Of a stretch of DNA of 64,000 nt, positions 8,551-16,843 are shown piece by piece. This stretch comes from an uncultured beta proteobacterium (GTDB lineage Bacteria > Pseudomonadota > Gammaproteobacteria > Burkholderiales > Rhodocyclaceae). The translations under genes and the position numbers were made by a program. The DNA is taken from assembly GCA_903908065.1 (NCBI GenBank), contig CAIVQO010000022.1:85340-149339 (forward strand). The letters are read 5' to 3'. How positions within the stretch are numbered: position 1 is the first letter of the stretch; each line of letters begins with the position of its first letter. Below the pieces are notes generated by a model, which was given only the letters and a program-made list of their open reading frames with translations, searched no databases and had not been told where the DNA came from.

Positions 8551-9743
8551 GGTGCCTCCCTGCGACTAGCGAGGTTGACCAGTTTTATGGTCGAGGACAT
8601 CAGCTTGCGGTGGAAAGAGTCCCCCGTCGCGGCGACCGATCGGGTGCCTAGGACAAAAGACTTGGTGTCGGTGTAGCCGGTGGTTTTTTTTCCATCCCGG
8701 GTGACCATGAAGAGCTTGATTGCCATCACGTCCTCCCAGCGATTCTCCGTGCTGCCGTCGAGACGCATCCCGGTGACGGGTGTGCCGGTGGAGCCAGTCT
8801 GACGTGGATCTTCGTTGGACACTACCCAAGCGTCGATCGAGCCGTTATCGTCGGTATCGATACCATACTCAAGATGCATGTTATCGACGCCCGGTGCGAT
8901 GGTGCGCAGGTTCATCGCCATGGTGGTTCCACCACTTGTGGGTATGCCGAGTTCGAGCATTTTGAGCGTCGGAACGCCATCACCGGTCGTGGAAGTATCG
9001 TTGTCGAGGTTGTTGGTGCAGTCGTCGCAACGCGATACGTAGTAAATCCGGGTCAGCAACTTGCGCACCGGGGCATTGGCACCGGGTGTGGTTGGTGTGC
9101 AGCCCAGCGAATGCAGGTTGTAGTCGGTGCTGGTGGTGGTGGATTTGCTGATGAACGGGGGAGGCTGCGCCGGGAGGGCATCAACGGCGCCATCCGGGCA
9201 GGTGGATACTTGAAGATAGGGTTCTCCCGCGATGTAGCCGGTGCCGCCCACGGTTACCGTGGAGGTGCTGGCGCGACGAATCATGAATACGTCAGTGCCT
9301 GTCTTGTAGTTGTCAAGGCAGGCGGTCAAGGCTGATGGTAGCGATCCTGTACCATGGGCTTCGTAGCCGAAGATCGCAAACGGGACCTGGATCGGATTGG
9401 TGGATGAGTCCCATCCCGGCTGATTGCCGCTTGCAGTGGAACAGGGATCGGCATATTTCCAGTCGGTTGGTGTTGCGCCATTGACAAGCGTGGCGCCCGA
9501 CAACGAGGGTGCCAGGGTCCCATAAAAACCGGCAAGGCGGATATCTTCCGCCAAGGTGTCCAGCGAATAGCGGGCGGTTTCGATTTTCTGGCCTTCGAGG
9601 TCGATTTTTTCGCGCGCCGAGATCGACTGACTGAAAACCGAGGAAAGCGCCGCAAGCAAGGTCATGGCGATGGCCATTGCGACCATAAGCTCCATCAGGC
9701 TGAAGCCGCGGGACGCAATCATATTGGGTCGAGCGTCGATCAT
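8547..9743 (-). CDS. pilW: Type IV pilus minor pilin PilW
   Basis: About 398 residues from the ATG at 9743; an upstream in-frame ATG at 9827 would lie inside pilV and is unlikely. A second candidate ATG at 9722 gives the leader MIASRG. The class III prepilin cleavage site is RG/FSLMELMVA, with the conserved Glu at +5 of the mature protein, followed by the hydrophobic helix. The large C-terminal region is typical of PilW, the biggest minor pilin. It lies six bases after the pilV stop and overlaps pilX by four bases, so the group is co-translated. It should be processed by PilD and take part in the priming complex with PilX, PilV and PilY1. Confidence 0.85.
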   Translation of the reverse strand: MIDARPNMIASRGFSLMELMVAMAIAMTLLAALSSVFSQSISAREKIDLEGQKIETARYSLDTLAEDIRLAGFYGTLAPSLSGATLVNGATPTDWKYADPCSTASGNQPGWDSSTNPIQVPFAIFGYEAHGTGSLPSALTACLDNYKTGTDVFMIRRASTSTVTVGGTGYIAGEPYLQVSTCPDGAVDALPAQPPPFISKSTTTSTDYNLHSLGCTPTTPGANAPVRKLLTRIYYVSRCDDCTNNLDNDTSTTGDGVPTLKMLELGIPTSGGTTMAMNLRTIAPGVDNMHLEYGIDTDDNGSIDAWVVSNEDPRQTGSTGTPVTGMRLDGSTENRWEDVMAIKLFMVTRDGKKTTGYTDTKSFVLGTRSVAATGDSFHRKLMSSTIKLVNLASRREAP

Positions 9744-9748
9744 TTGGG

Positions 9749-10375
9749 TCAGGTTCCATCCAGGTCGGCGACGCGGATGACGCGGCTGACGCCGCTGCGT
9801 CGTGAGGTAATTGCGGTCGAACCGCAACTGTTGTCGCTTGGCACCACACCGATATCGCGGCCTTGCCAGATCACGTCAATCTGGAAAATGCCGGTGGTGC
9901 CGGTATTGAATACACAGGCTCGGGCACCGGTCATGCCACCTACCTTGGTGGTTCCGAGGGCCTCGCCAATGCCTTTCAGGGCGAGATCCCATTCGCACAG
10001 ATCGCGTGCCGCTATCGATGTCTTGGCGGCGCAGCAGCTCGCCTGCAATGCCTGGGTATTGTTTGCCACCGTGACGCAGTCATTGGTATATCCGGTTCCG
10101 AACACCGTCTTGACATTGCCGGAGGTCTGCTGGTTGTAACCGGTCGCGGCCGAGGTGCTGGTTTTTACCTCCGCCAGGTTCGAATTCATTCGATCGGCCA
10201 TGTCGTTTGCCAGCATCATGGCCTGTGCGCGGGAGAACGAATCCGCTTCCGCATTTAGGGCGCGCGCCTGCAACCCGGCCAAGCCCAGGAGACCGATGGC
10301 CAGTATGGCCATGGTCAGGATGACTTCAAGCAGGGAGAAGCCGTTCTGGCTGGTGTGAGAATTGAGGCGTTTCAT
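9749..10375 (-). CDS. pilV: Type IV pilus modification/minor pilin PilV
   Basis: About 208 residues. The prepilin motif NG/FSLLEVILTMAILAIGLLGL near residue 12 carries the signature of PilV proteins (LLEV…AIGLLGLAGLQ). I choose the ATG at 10375 because it overlaps the fimT stop as ATGA; an in-frame ATG at 10381 is also possible. The downstream RAQAMMLANDMADRM segment is the conserved helix after the hydrophobic stretch. PilV is a minor pilin of the assembly-priming complex. The cysteine pair in the C-terminal part (ASCCAAK) is noteworthy. Confidence 0.87.
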   Translation of the reverse strand: MKRLNSHTSQNGFSLLEVILTMAILAIGLLGLAGLQARALNAEADSFSRAQAMMLANDMADRMNSNLAEVKTSTSAATGYNQQTSGNVKTVFGTGYTNDCVTVANNTQALQASCCAAKTSIAARDLCEWDLALKGIGEALGTTKVGGMTGARACVFNTGTTGIFQIDVIWQGRDIGVVPSDNSCGSTAITSRRSGVSRVIRVADLDGT

Positions 10376-10902
10376 GAACATGTTGTCGTTCCTGCTGCCA
10401 TGACCCGGACCCTCGCATTTCCGTTGGTGTCGAAGGTGACGCAGCGTGGTGTCGCCACTCCGTCGGTGTCAGTCACCAACAGGGTGATCGACACACCGCC
10501 GGAAAGGCGTCCCGTGCGCGTGAAAATGATGGGTGCTGCAGTGCCCTGATAGGCGTAGGTGACGCCTGTGGTGGGTTTGATCACCTGCATGACACCGTCA
10601 CCCGGGGCGCTGGTGCTACAGGTCGTGGAACTGGTAAAGACAATGCACCAGCCATTGCTGAAATTATTGGATGGGGCAACGATGGAAATCGATGATGACG
10701 AGGCGCCGCTCCATTTGATGGCCTCGCTACGCGCTTGCATGGCTGTGGTGACCAGGTCGAAGGTGGCCGATTTCATTTTCTGGGTGTTAAGGAGGCTTTT
10801 GATGCCCGGAACGCCTATCGCCATCAGTGTTCCGGCGATGGCAATTGCAACCATCAGTTCGATCAGCGTGAATCCGTCAGCCCGGCGGCGGATGGCTACC
10901 AT
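10372..10902 (-). CDS. fimT: GspH/FimT family minor pseudopilin
   Basis: A 176-residue protein with prepilin site ADG/FTLIELMVAIAIAGTL and a GspH/FimT-type C-terminal domain (QARSEAIKWSG helix, then a beta-rich region). FimT-family proteins are minor pilins; in some naturally competent species they bind DNA through basic C-terminal residues, and the NARVRVMAAG segment near the C-terminus is basic. The start overlaps pilE by seven bases. It forms part of the minor-pilin operon and should be processed by prepilin peptidase. Whether it acts in DNA uptake here is inference. Confidence 0.82.
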   Translation of the reverse strand: MVAIRRRADGFTLIELMVAIAIAGTLMAIGVPGIKSLLNTQKMKSATFDLVTTAMQARSEAIKWSGASSSSISIVAPSNNFSNGWCIVFTSSTTCSTSAPGDGVMQVIKPTTGVTYAYQGTAAPIIFTRTGRLSGGVSITLLVTDTDGVATPRCVTFDTNGNARVRVMAAGTTTCS

Positions 10903-11336
10903 TCGTTGAGCGGCAACTTGAGGCCGAACTGGTTGATCGACAGTTGGGTTGAGGCACCTGCGGCCGGGTGTCCGGCCTGAATGGTTCCGGACTTGCCGCT
11001 TGCAGTGATGGTGAATGTGGGCAAGCCCTGCAGTGCCGTGATGCTGGATCCGGAGTTCGTTCCCGTCGTCAGGGTGATGTCGAAGACGGCGCTGACTTCG
11101 GCAGGCACCGTATAGGTTAATTGCGTCAAGGTGCCGTAGGCTCCGGTCGTCATCAGGAATTGCTCCTGGCGACTGGACACTTCGAGCATTACCGCCTTTA
11201 CCGCCGACTTGTTGGCCCGGATCATGTAGTCTTTGTAGCCGGGGATGGCGATAGCCAGAAGGATGGCCAAAACCGACATGGCGACAAGGAGTTCGATCAA
11301 GCTGAAGCCCTTGAAGCGCTTCGGGCGCTCATACAT
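10896..11336 (-). CDS. pilE: Type IV pilin PilE-like (minor) pilin
   Basis: 146 residues from the ATG at 11336, giving the leader MYERPKRFKG and the mature N-terminus FSLIELLVAMSVLAILLAIA. A longer frame to 11411 would give a 35-residue leader, less typical. The domain after the helix (IPGYKDYM…SRQEQFLM) is typical of PilE/ComP-type minor pilins, and no C-terminal cysteine pair is seen, unlike major pilins. It is the first gene of the minus-strand operon running pilE, fimT, pilV, pilW, pilX, pilY1, tonB-like. Its promoter should lie in the 11337–11672 divergent region. Confidence 0.82.
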   Translation of the reverse strand: MYERPKRFKGFSLIELLVAMSVLAILLAIAIPGYKDYMIRANKSAVKAVMLEVSSRQEQFLMTTGAYGTLTQLTYTVPAEVSAVFDITLTTGTNSGSSITALQGLPTFTITASGKSGTIQAGHPAAGASTQLSINQFGLKLPLNEW

Positions 11337-11438
11337 CGCTGACTTTGGCCAGAATGGGAGGGGCACGATGGGATGTCCGGATCTTGATGAAGGGTAGTCG
11401 ATAAACGACATTGTGGTGAAGGCATTTTGTTTCTGCCA

Positions 11439-11452
11439 TCAGGTAAACCTGA
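11439..11452. promoter_or_regulatory. Inverted repeat upstream of the pilin operon (TCAGGT-AA-ACCTGA)
   Basis: Perfect six-base arms around an AA centre, about 100 bp upstream of the chosen pilE start. It could be an operator or leader element. No regulator is identified and I see no convincing sigma-54 or sigma-70 promoter next to it. Confidence 0.3.
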
Positions 11453-11461
11453 GGGATATAG

Positions 11462-11475
11462 CCGTTAATTAGCGG
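11462..11475. promoter_or_regulatory. Near-palindrome CCGTTAATTAGCGG in the pilE–receptor intergenic region
   Basis: A TAATTA-centred inverted repeat with CCG/CGG outer arms and one mismatched pair, in the AT-richer divergent spacer. It is a candidate operator for the pilin operon; its position suggests regulation, but the factor is unknown. Confidence 0.25.
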
Positions 11476-11585
11476 TCTCATAGTTCTGAAGTTGCCAAAT
11501 CGGCGAATTAACTGGGCGCCCTGACGGAGGCGCTTCGAATCCTTGTCCTGCGTTTTGTGTAGTCGAATTACGATATATTCATAGA

Positions 11586-11598
11586 CAATAGACTATTG
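11586..11598. promoter_or_regulatory. Palindrome CAATAGACTATTG upstream of the TonB-dependent receptor
   Basis: A perfect inverted repeat (CAATAG, A, CTATTG) about 75 bp before the receptor ATG in the most AT-rich part of the window. It is a candidate operator for the receptor–kinase cassette, possibly for its own NarL-type regulator; this is inference from position. Confidence 0.3.
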
Positions 11599-11672
11599 CA
11601 TTCGATTTGATCAACGATTACAAGAAGATATGTTGGACGGCATGAATTGCCGATATTGGGAGCCAGGGGACA

Positions 11673-13664
11673 ATGAACGCACTTTGCCGCGAACGACGAT
11701 GGGTCGTTCTTGGGTGTTTGGCGTTAGCTTCAGCCATCGCAGGGGCGCCGGCCGTCGCGGAGGATGCGCTGCGGCTTGAAGACCTGCTGGAAATGAAGGT
11801 CAGCAGCGCCGCCAGGCGCCCGCAGTCCCCTGCGGAAGCGCCGTCCATGGTCAGCGTGATTTCGGCGGCGGAGATTCGGGTTTTTGGCTGGCGTAATGTC
11901 GGCGAGGCTTTGGCGTCGCTCAATGGCGTGCATCTCTCGTACGACCGCAGTTACAGTTACATGGGGGTGCGCGGCTTCGGTCGTCCTGGCGACTTCACCA
12001 GCCGGGTTTTACTGATGATCGACGGCCATCCGATCAATGACAGCATTTACGATCAGGCCTCCGTCGGATCGGAGTTCCCGCTCGACATTAGCCTGGTCGA
12101 TCGGATCGAGTACGTACCCGGTGCCGGATCAGTGATGTACGGCGGCAACGCAATTCTCGCGGTGGTCAATGTGGTTACTCGAACTGGTGCGGGTACCGGA
12201 CATCGCCTGCATCTGAATATTGCCGAGGGCGGCGGTGTCGACGCCGTTGGCACAGCCGGATGGCGCGATTCGTCGGGCAACGACGGCTTGCTGTCGATCG
12301 CCCGCGAACGGAGTCGGGGTCGCGACCTGTATTTCGAAAGTTACCAATCTGGCGCGGCCAATGCATGGAGCCGCGGGCTGGACCATGAAGCCAACGATCG
12401 CCTGTTTGCCCAATTTCGCCGTGGTGGTTTTGCCGCCGCGCTTATCTTGCACGAACGACTAAAGGGCGTGCCAGGTGGCCCCTTCGGCATCGATCTGGGT
12501 CATCCGGGCAGCCAGGTACGGGATCGACGCCTGCAGGGCAATCTTCGCTTTGAGCATCAGATCGACCCGATGTCGAGCCTGAATTTCAGCGCCCACGTGA
12601 TGGATGTCCGCTACGACGGCCACTGGTTCTACAGCGGAACGGATCAACCTGATGGCATGGAGGCGCGCAGCCTGGGTGGGGAAGTCAGTCTGACCAGCCG
12701 GGCTTGGGCTGGGCATACCTGGTTGGCCGGACTATCGCTGAGGCGCGATGGGACGCGTCGACAGTTCAGTTCGTCTCTCAACAGCAATACGCCGAGGAGT
12801 GCCGTCGGTTTATTCGTTCAGGACGACATGGCGCTGGGAGAACGTGTCACCTTGTCTGCCGGCCTGCGCTTCGATCAAGTGCATGGCAATGGGAGCTACC
12901 GTCATTTGAGTCCGCGCTTTGCCTTGATTTATCGTCCCGCTCTGCGAACCGTGATCAAGGCGATTGCCGGCTCAGCGTTTCGGCCACCGAACGCCTATGA
13001 GACGGATTACGCCTTCTCCGGCACCAACATCGCCAATCCGGACCTCCGGTCAGAACGAAGCCGCACTGCCGAACTCGGATTCAGCCATGATTTCGATGCC
13101 GCTTCAGGTATGGGGGGGTCGTTGTATCGGACACGCCTCGAAGATCTGATCACTATCGAACGCAATGCCGGCAGCAATCTGCAACAACACCACAACGTAG
13201 GGCGTGTCGAGGCGAAGGGGCTGGAGCTTTACGGCCGTGGACAACTAGGGACGGCAATATGGCGTAGCAGTATTGCGTGGCAATCGGTGCGACATGAAAG
13301 CGGTGCTGACTTGGCGAATGCGCCGCGCCATCTGGCCAAAATGCTTATCGATCAACCTTTGAATGCCGGCTTGCGCCTCGGCCTCGAAGCTTATTACACC
13401 GGTGCCAGGACCACCGATTCCGGGCAGGTCAATCGCACAGGTGCCAAAGTCGGAGGGCATTCGGTCGTGCACCTCGCGTTGGGCGGAATACTCAGCCGCG
13501 AACTTGAGTGGCAGTTGAAGATAAGCAATTTGTTCGACCGGAACTTCGGCAACGTCGTCGGAACCGAGTTCAGCAATAACTTCCCCGGTGTCCAGCAGTC
13601 GCCAATGCCTTTGGTCATCCAGGATGGGCGCACGCTTTCGGCGCGCTTGCGCTGGACCTTCTGA
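11673..13664 (+). CDS. TonB-dependent outer-membrane receptor
   Basis: A 663-residue protein with a signal peptide ending near AVAEDALRL. The TonB box region and plug domain occupy about residues 40–160 (SMVSVISAAEIRVFGWRNVGEAL, GVRGFGRPGDF, VEYVPGAGSVMYGGNAILAVVNVVTR), followed by a beta-barrel ending in the aromatic-terminated strand LSARLRWTF. AGGGG precedes the ATG. Such receptors import scarce ligands with TonB energy. Here the gene heads a cassette with a YfiR-like protein, a histidine kinase and a response regulator, so ligand sensing rather than only uptake is plausible. The ligand cannot be told from the sequence. Confidence 0.88.
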   Translation: MNALCRERRWVVLGCLALASAIAGAPAVAEDALRLEDLLEMKVSSAARRPQSPAEAPSMVSVISAAEIRVFGWRNVGEALASLNGVHLSYDRSYSYMGVRGFGRPGDFTSRVLLMIDGHPINDSIYDQASVGSEFPLDISLVDRIEYVPGAGSVMYGGNAILAVVNVVTRTGAGTGHRLHLNIAEGGGVDAVGTAGWRDSSGNDGLLSIARERSRGRDLYFESYQSGAANAWSRGLDHEANDRLFAQFRRGGFAAALILHERLKGVPGGPFGIDLGHPGSQVRDRRLQGNLRFEHQIDPMSSLNFSAHVMDVRYDGHWFYSGTDQPDGMEARSLGGEVSLTSRAWAGHTWLAGLSLRRDGTRRQFSSSLNSNTPRSAVGLFVQDDMALGERVTLSAGLRFDQVHGNGSYRHLSPRFALIYRPALRTVIKAIAGSAFRPPNAYETDYAFSGTNIANPDLRSERSRTAELGFSHDFDAASGMGGSLYRTRLEDLITIERNAGSNLQQHHNVGRVEAKGLELYGRGQLGTAIWRSSIAWQSVRHESGADLANAPRHLAKMLIDQPLNAGLRLGLEAYYTGARTTDSGQVNRTGAKVGGHSVVHLALGGILSRELEWQLKISNLFDRNFGNVVGTEFSNNFPGVQQSPMPLVIQDGRTLSARLRWTF

Positions 13665-13679
13665 GGATCGGCTGGGCAA

Positions 13680-14198
13680 ATGCACCGCTTGATGCGATTC
13701 CTAGGCATTTTGGCTGCGATTGCCGTTGCGGACATTTCATCTGCCAGCGAAATTCTGGCCGAGGAGCGATTGAAGGCGGGATTTATCAGTAACTTCGTCC
13801 AATTCACGCGTTGGCCTGGTAACCCATCCAGCATCATCGTATGCAGTCTCGAAAGCGGTCATGAGGCGGATCCGTTGACCTACCTAAAGGACGTGGCTCA
13901 ACATGCCCCGGCACTCATTGTGCGTCGCCTCAAGACACTGGGCGAGCTTCATGTGTGCCAGGTGCTCTTCCTCGATTCGGCAAATGCCGCCAAACTTCCG
14001 GCAGTGCTTGCTGCGGGTGCGAAGCACCCCCTGCTGATCATCACCGAGTTCGACGGCGGTGCTCCGCTGGGTGCGGCCCTGAGTCTGGTGGCGACCGGCG
14101 GTGGTCGATTCGGGTTCGACGTAAACCTCACGGCTATCCGCGCCGTTGGTCTGGATATCAATTCCAGGCTGCTGCAACTGGCGCGGCGGGTTTACTGA
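13680..14198 (+). CDS. YfiR family (DUF4154) periplasmic protein
   Basis: A 172-residue protein with an N-terminal signal peptide (FLGILAAIAVADISSASE). The YfiR/DUF4154 pattern follows: LKAGFISNFVQFTRWP near residues 31–46, a middle V-C-x-V-L-F-L, and the ending GFDVNLTAIRAVGLDINSRLLQLAR, which is characteristic of the family. YfiR represses the diguanylate cyclase YfiN in Pseudomonas. Relatives beside TonB receptors and sensors are thought to pass a periplasmic signal to an inner-membrane partner. Its stop overlaps the ATG of the downstream kinase, so the kinase, not a cyclase, is the likely partner here. Confidence 0.87.
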   Translation: MHRLMRFLGILAAIAVADISSASEILAEERLKAGFISNFVQFTRWPGNPSSIIVCSLESGHEADPLTYLKDVAQHAPALIVRRLKTLGELHVCQVLFLDSANAAKLPAVLAAGAKHPLLIITEFDGGAPLGAALSLVATGGGRFGFDVNLTAIRAVGLDINSRLLQLARRVY

Positions 14199-15631
14199 TG
14201 CTCAGTCGACGCCATACCCTGCTGAACCGCCTTCTTCGGGCTTACAAGTTGCTGCTGGCAAGCCTGTTGCTGTTGATCTGGATTGGTGGTCTGGTGTACT
14301 TTTTCCAGTGGGAGCGCGGCGAAATGCGTCAGTCCTCGCTGGCCATGGTCAATGTCGTGGCAACCCAGAGCTCTGCCGCGCTGATGTTTGGCGACGTTTT
14401 GGTCCTGCGTGAGAACCTTGCTGCGATCAAGGATCTCGAAGGCCTGCGGTGGGCAGCGATAGTGCCGATCGCCCCCGATTTTCCGCTAACCGTGGTCCGT
14501 TATCTGGATGTGCCAGACGATCCGTGGCGGCTGATCGAGCGCATGGGTGTGGACCAGGTGCAGGTGGGGTTTCGAGAAATGCTGATCCGCGCACCGATTA
14601 CTCATCGCGGGCAGGTGCGTGGACACGTCTTGATCCTGGTGGATCTCAGCCAGGAAATCCAGGGATTCATCCAGTTGGCACTCGCATTGCTGTTTCTGCT
14701 GGGAATCGGGTTTTTCCTTGGGTTGGCCTTGTTCACCCGCATTGTGCGTTCGATTGTTGCGCCGCTCAATGATCTGATCGGGGTGGCCACGGGCGTGGCC
14801 AATCAGGCGCGCGCCGAGTCGGCGTTGGAGAATCTTCCGCGTCCGGTGGCAGATTTTGGCGACGAGGTCGGGAAGATGGCGGAAGCCTTCAACCTGATGC
14901 TGGATTCGCTCATTCGACGTGACGAACAGATGCGAGCGCAGTCGCTGCGCCTGGAGCAACTGGTGGAGGACCTGCGCTCGCTTTCGGCACGGATGCGCGC
15001 CGTCCGCGAGGAGGAGAGAACACGCATTTCCCACGAAATCCACGATGAACTCGGCCAACGCCTGACCAGCTTGAAATATGAAGTCGCGCGTGTGATTCCA
15101 GGCGATGTCGGCCGACCGATCGCTGGCCAGATCGATGAGTTGGTCAGGGTGGTGCGCGTCATTTCATGGGAGTTACGCCCCAGCGTGCTGGATTCGCTGG
15201 GCCTGGTTGCTGCCATCGAGTGGCAGGCGCAGGATTTCGCGCGGCGCATGAATGTTCGTTGCAGCGTGGATCTTCCCGAGGGCGAGCTGGATCTGCCATC
15301 TGAAATGGCCACTGACCTGTTCCGAATCTTCCAGGAGTTGCTGACGAATATTTCACGCCACGCCCGGGCGCGGCGAGTGGACGCAATCCTTGAGGTGACT
15401 GATAGCGCCGTTCATCTCGAGGTGAAGGACGATGGTCGGGGGATGGACGTGCGCGATCAGGCGAGGCCGTCGCTAGGACTGCTTGGCATGCGCGAGCGCC
15501 TTGAGCGCTGGGGAGGTATCATTGACATCGGCCCAGCCAGTACCGATGGGGAAGCCTCGGGTACCCGAATTGCGATTGTCATTCCGTTGGCGCATGCCAA
15601 GCCTGTTGAGACCCAGGAGCCCACACAATGA
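14198..15631 (+). CDS. Sensor histidine kinase (CHASE8–HAMP–HisKA_3–HATPase), NarX/UhpB type
   Basis: 477 residues from the ATG that overlaps the yfiR stop. A first helix at about 15–35 is followed by a periplasmic CHASE8-like region (MVNVVATQSSAALMFGD near 50). A second helix lies at about 155–180, then HAMP and a coiled linker. The phosphoacceptor region reads RISHEIHDELGQRLTSLK near 285, and an ATPase domain has NISRHARARR and DDGRGM. It is the HPK7 class, which pairs with NarL/FixJ regulators. The response regulator follows with a four-base overlap. The signal is probably delivered by the adjacent receptor/YfiR pair; this is inference from gene order. Confidence 0.9.
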   Translation: MLSRRHTLLNRLLRAYKLLLASLLLLIWIGGLVYFFQWERGEMRQSSLAMVNVVATQSSAALMFGDVLVLRENLAAIKDLEGLRWAAIVPIAPDFPLTVVRYLDVPDDPWRLIERMGVDQVQVGFREMLIRAPITHRGQVRGHVLILVDLSQEIQGFIQLALALLFLLGIGFFLGLALFTRIVRSIVAPLNDLIGVATGVANQARAESALENLPRPVADFGDEVGKMAEAFNLMLDSLIRRDEQMRAQSLRLEQLVEDLRSLSARMRAVREEERTRISHEIHDELGQRLTSLKYEVARVIPGDVGRPIAGQIDELVRVVRVISWELRPSVLDSLGLVAAIEWQAQDFARRMNVRCSVDLPEGELDLPSEMATDLFRIFQELLTNISRHARARRVDAILEVTDSAVHLEVKDDGRGMDVRDQARPSLGLLGMRERLERWGGIIDIGPASTDGEASGTRIAIVIPLAHAKPVETQEPTQ

Positions 15632-16263
15632 AAATTATGCTGGTTGACGACCACCCTGTGGTACGTCAGGGAATTCGTTTGATGCTGGCGGCAGATCCGT
15701 CGCTGGATGTCTGCTTTGAGGCGACCAACGCCAGCTCGGCGATCGAAATCCTGCGCCGCCAGGATGCCGAAGTCGACTTGATGATCCTCGATCTGAACCT
15801 GCCCGACCAGAATGGCTTTGTCGTACTGCAGGAATCGGTGCGACATCGGCCGTCCCTGATGGTGCTGATCATGAGCATACAGCCGGAAGAACATATGGCG
15901 GTGCGGGCGCTGAAACTGGGCGCCAGCGGTTACCTGAGCAAGGAGGCGGCGCCTGACGAACTGCTGAAGGCGATCACCACCTTGCAACGGGGGCGTAAGT
16001 ACATCAGCCCGGCGCTAGCCGAGTGGCTGGCCCTCGATGTCAGCGGCCACCGGGAAGGCCTGCCGCACGAGCGGCTATCGGAACGCGAATACCAGGTGTT
16101 CTGCCTGCTTTCCGCGGGCAAGGCGATCTCGGAAATCGCCGAATCGATGTCGCGCAGCCCGACCACCATCAGTACCTATCGCAGCCGCATCCTTCGCAAG
16201 ATGGGCATTGCGACCAATGCCGGTCTGACCCAATATGCCCTCCAGCATGCCTTGATACGGTGA
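15628..16263 (+). CDS. NarL/FixJ family response regulator
   Basis: A 211-residue response regulator. The receiver domain (1–~120) has the acidic pair VDDH, the phosphoacceptor in LMILDLNLPD (about residue 54) and a conserved Lys in GYLSKEAAP. The C-terminal LuxR-type helix-turn-helix (about 145–205) reads LSEREYQVFCLLSAGKAISEIAESM. It is translated from an ATG overlapping the kinase stop and is its evident partner. Targets are unknown; candidate palindromes lie upstream of the receptor gene. The stop is followed 23 bp later by a copy of the dispersed repeat. Confidence 0.93.
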   Translation: MKIMLVDDHPVVRQGIRLMLAADPSLDVCFEATNASSAIEILRRQDAEVDLMILDLNLPDQNGFVVLQESVRHRPSLMVLIMSIQPEEHMAVRALKLGASGYLSKEAAPDELLKAITTLQRGRKYISPALAEWLALDVSGHREGLPHERLSEREYQVFCLLSAGKAISEIAESMSRSPTTISTYRSRILRKMGIATNAGLTQYALQHALIR

Positions 16264-16286
16264 TCCGAAGCTTGCTCCCGGGTACG

Positions 16287-16307
16287 AAAGTCGGCGCTGG
16301 CAACGTG
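16287..16307 (+). repeat. 21-bp dispersed repeat, copy 2
   Basis: Exact core AAAGTCGGCGCTGG, tail CAACGTG (three differences from the reference copy). It lies between the convergent response-regulator and dsbB genes. Confidence 0.7.
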
Positions 16308-16333
16308 GCGACCAAGCCTTGCGCGCTCTGGGA

Positions 16334-16840
16334 TCAGACTCCCTGACGCTTCAGGACTACAGACAACATTGCCAGGCTCATGGCGGCAAATGCCGCCAGC
16401 GACCATTCGGCAATCGAAAGCCCGAGCAATCGCCAGCCGGCTTCCGAACACAGGCCCGAGGCCTCGAACAGCAAGGGCCACTGGCTGCCGGCCCAATTCA
16501 CGAAGTGCTCCCACCAGGGTTGTTCAGCCGTGCAGCTCACCCCCTTGGCAAAGCGTTGCAGCCAGGTCTGGTAGGCGGCGATGCCGGCGCCGGTGAGCGC
16601 GGTGGCCAGCATCGGCAAAGCCGCGATTCGCGATGTCATTGGCGTGCGGGCGAATCCCAGGGAAAGCGCCGCTTCCAGCGCGAGCAACAGGTACAACATG
16701 CGTTGCAGGACGCACAGCGGGCAGGCGGCGAGGTTCATGGTTTGCGCCAGAACCACGCCGCCGGCAACCAGACCGAACGCCGTCAGCCCGGTGGCGCCAA
16801 TCAGGCCGCGAGCGGAGAAGTGTAAGCGAAGGGTAGGCAA
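16334..16840 (-). CDS. dsbB: Disulfide bond formation protein DsbB
   Basis: A 168-residue inner-membrane protein with four hydrophobic helices. The first redox pair is CPLC near residues 40–43 (LAACPLCVLQRM). The second pair is formed by Cys about 103 (GVSCTAEQP) and Cys about 131 (SGLCSEAGW) in the periplasmic loop, as in DsbB. DsbB reoxidises DsbA and passes electrons to quinones. The start is three bases after the dsbA stop, so the two form an operon. The conserved WRLLGLSIAEWSL segment follows the second pair. Confidence 0.92.
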   Translation of the reverse strand: MPTLRLHFSARGLIGATGLTAFGLVAGGVVLAQTMNLAACPLCVLQRMLYLLLALEAALSLGFARTPMTSRIAALPMLATALTGAGIAAYQTWLQRFAKGVSCTAEQPWWEHFVNWAGSQWPLLFEASGLCSEAGWRLLGLSIAEWSLAAFAAMSLAMLSVVLKRQGV

Positions 16841-16843
16841 GCC

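Noticed and set aside
11412..11672. A sigma-54 promoter for the pilin operon
   Set aside because: A TGGCA-like box exists but no GC is at the required -12 spacing.
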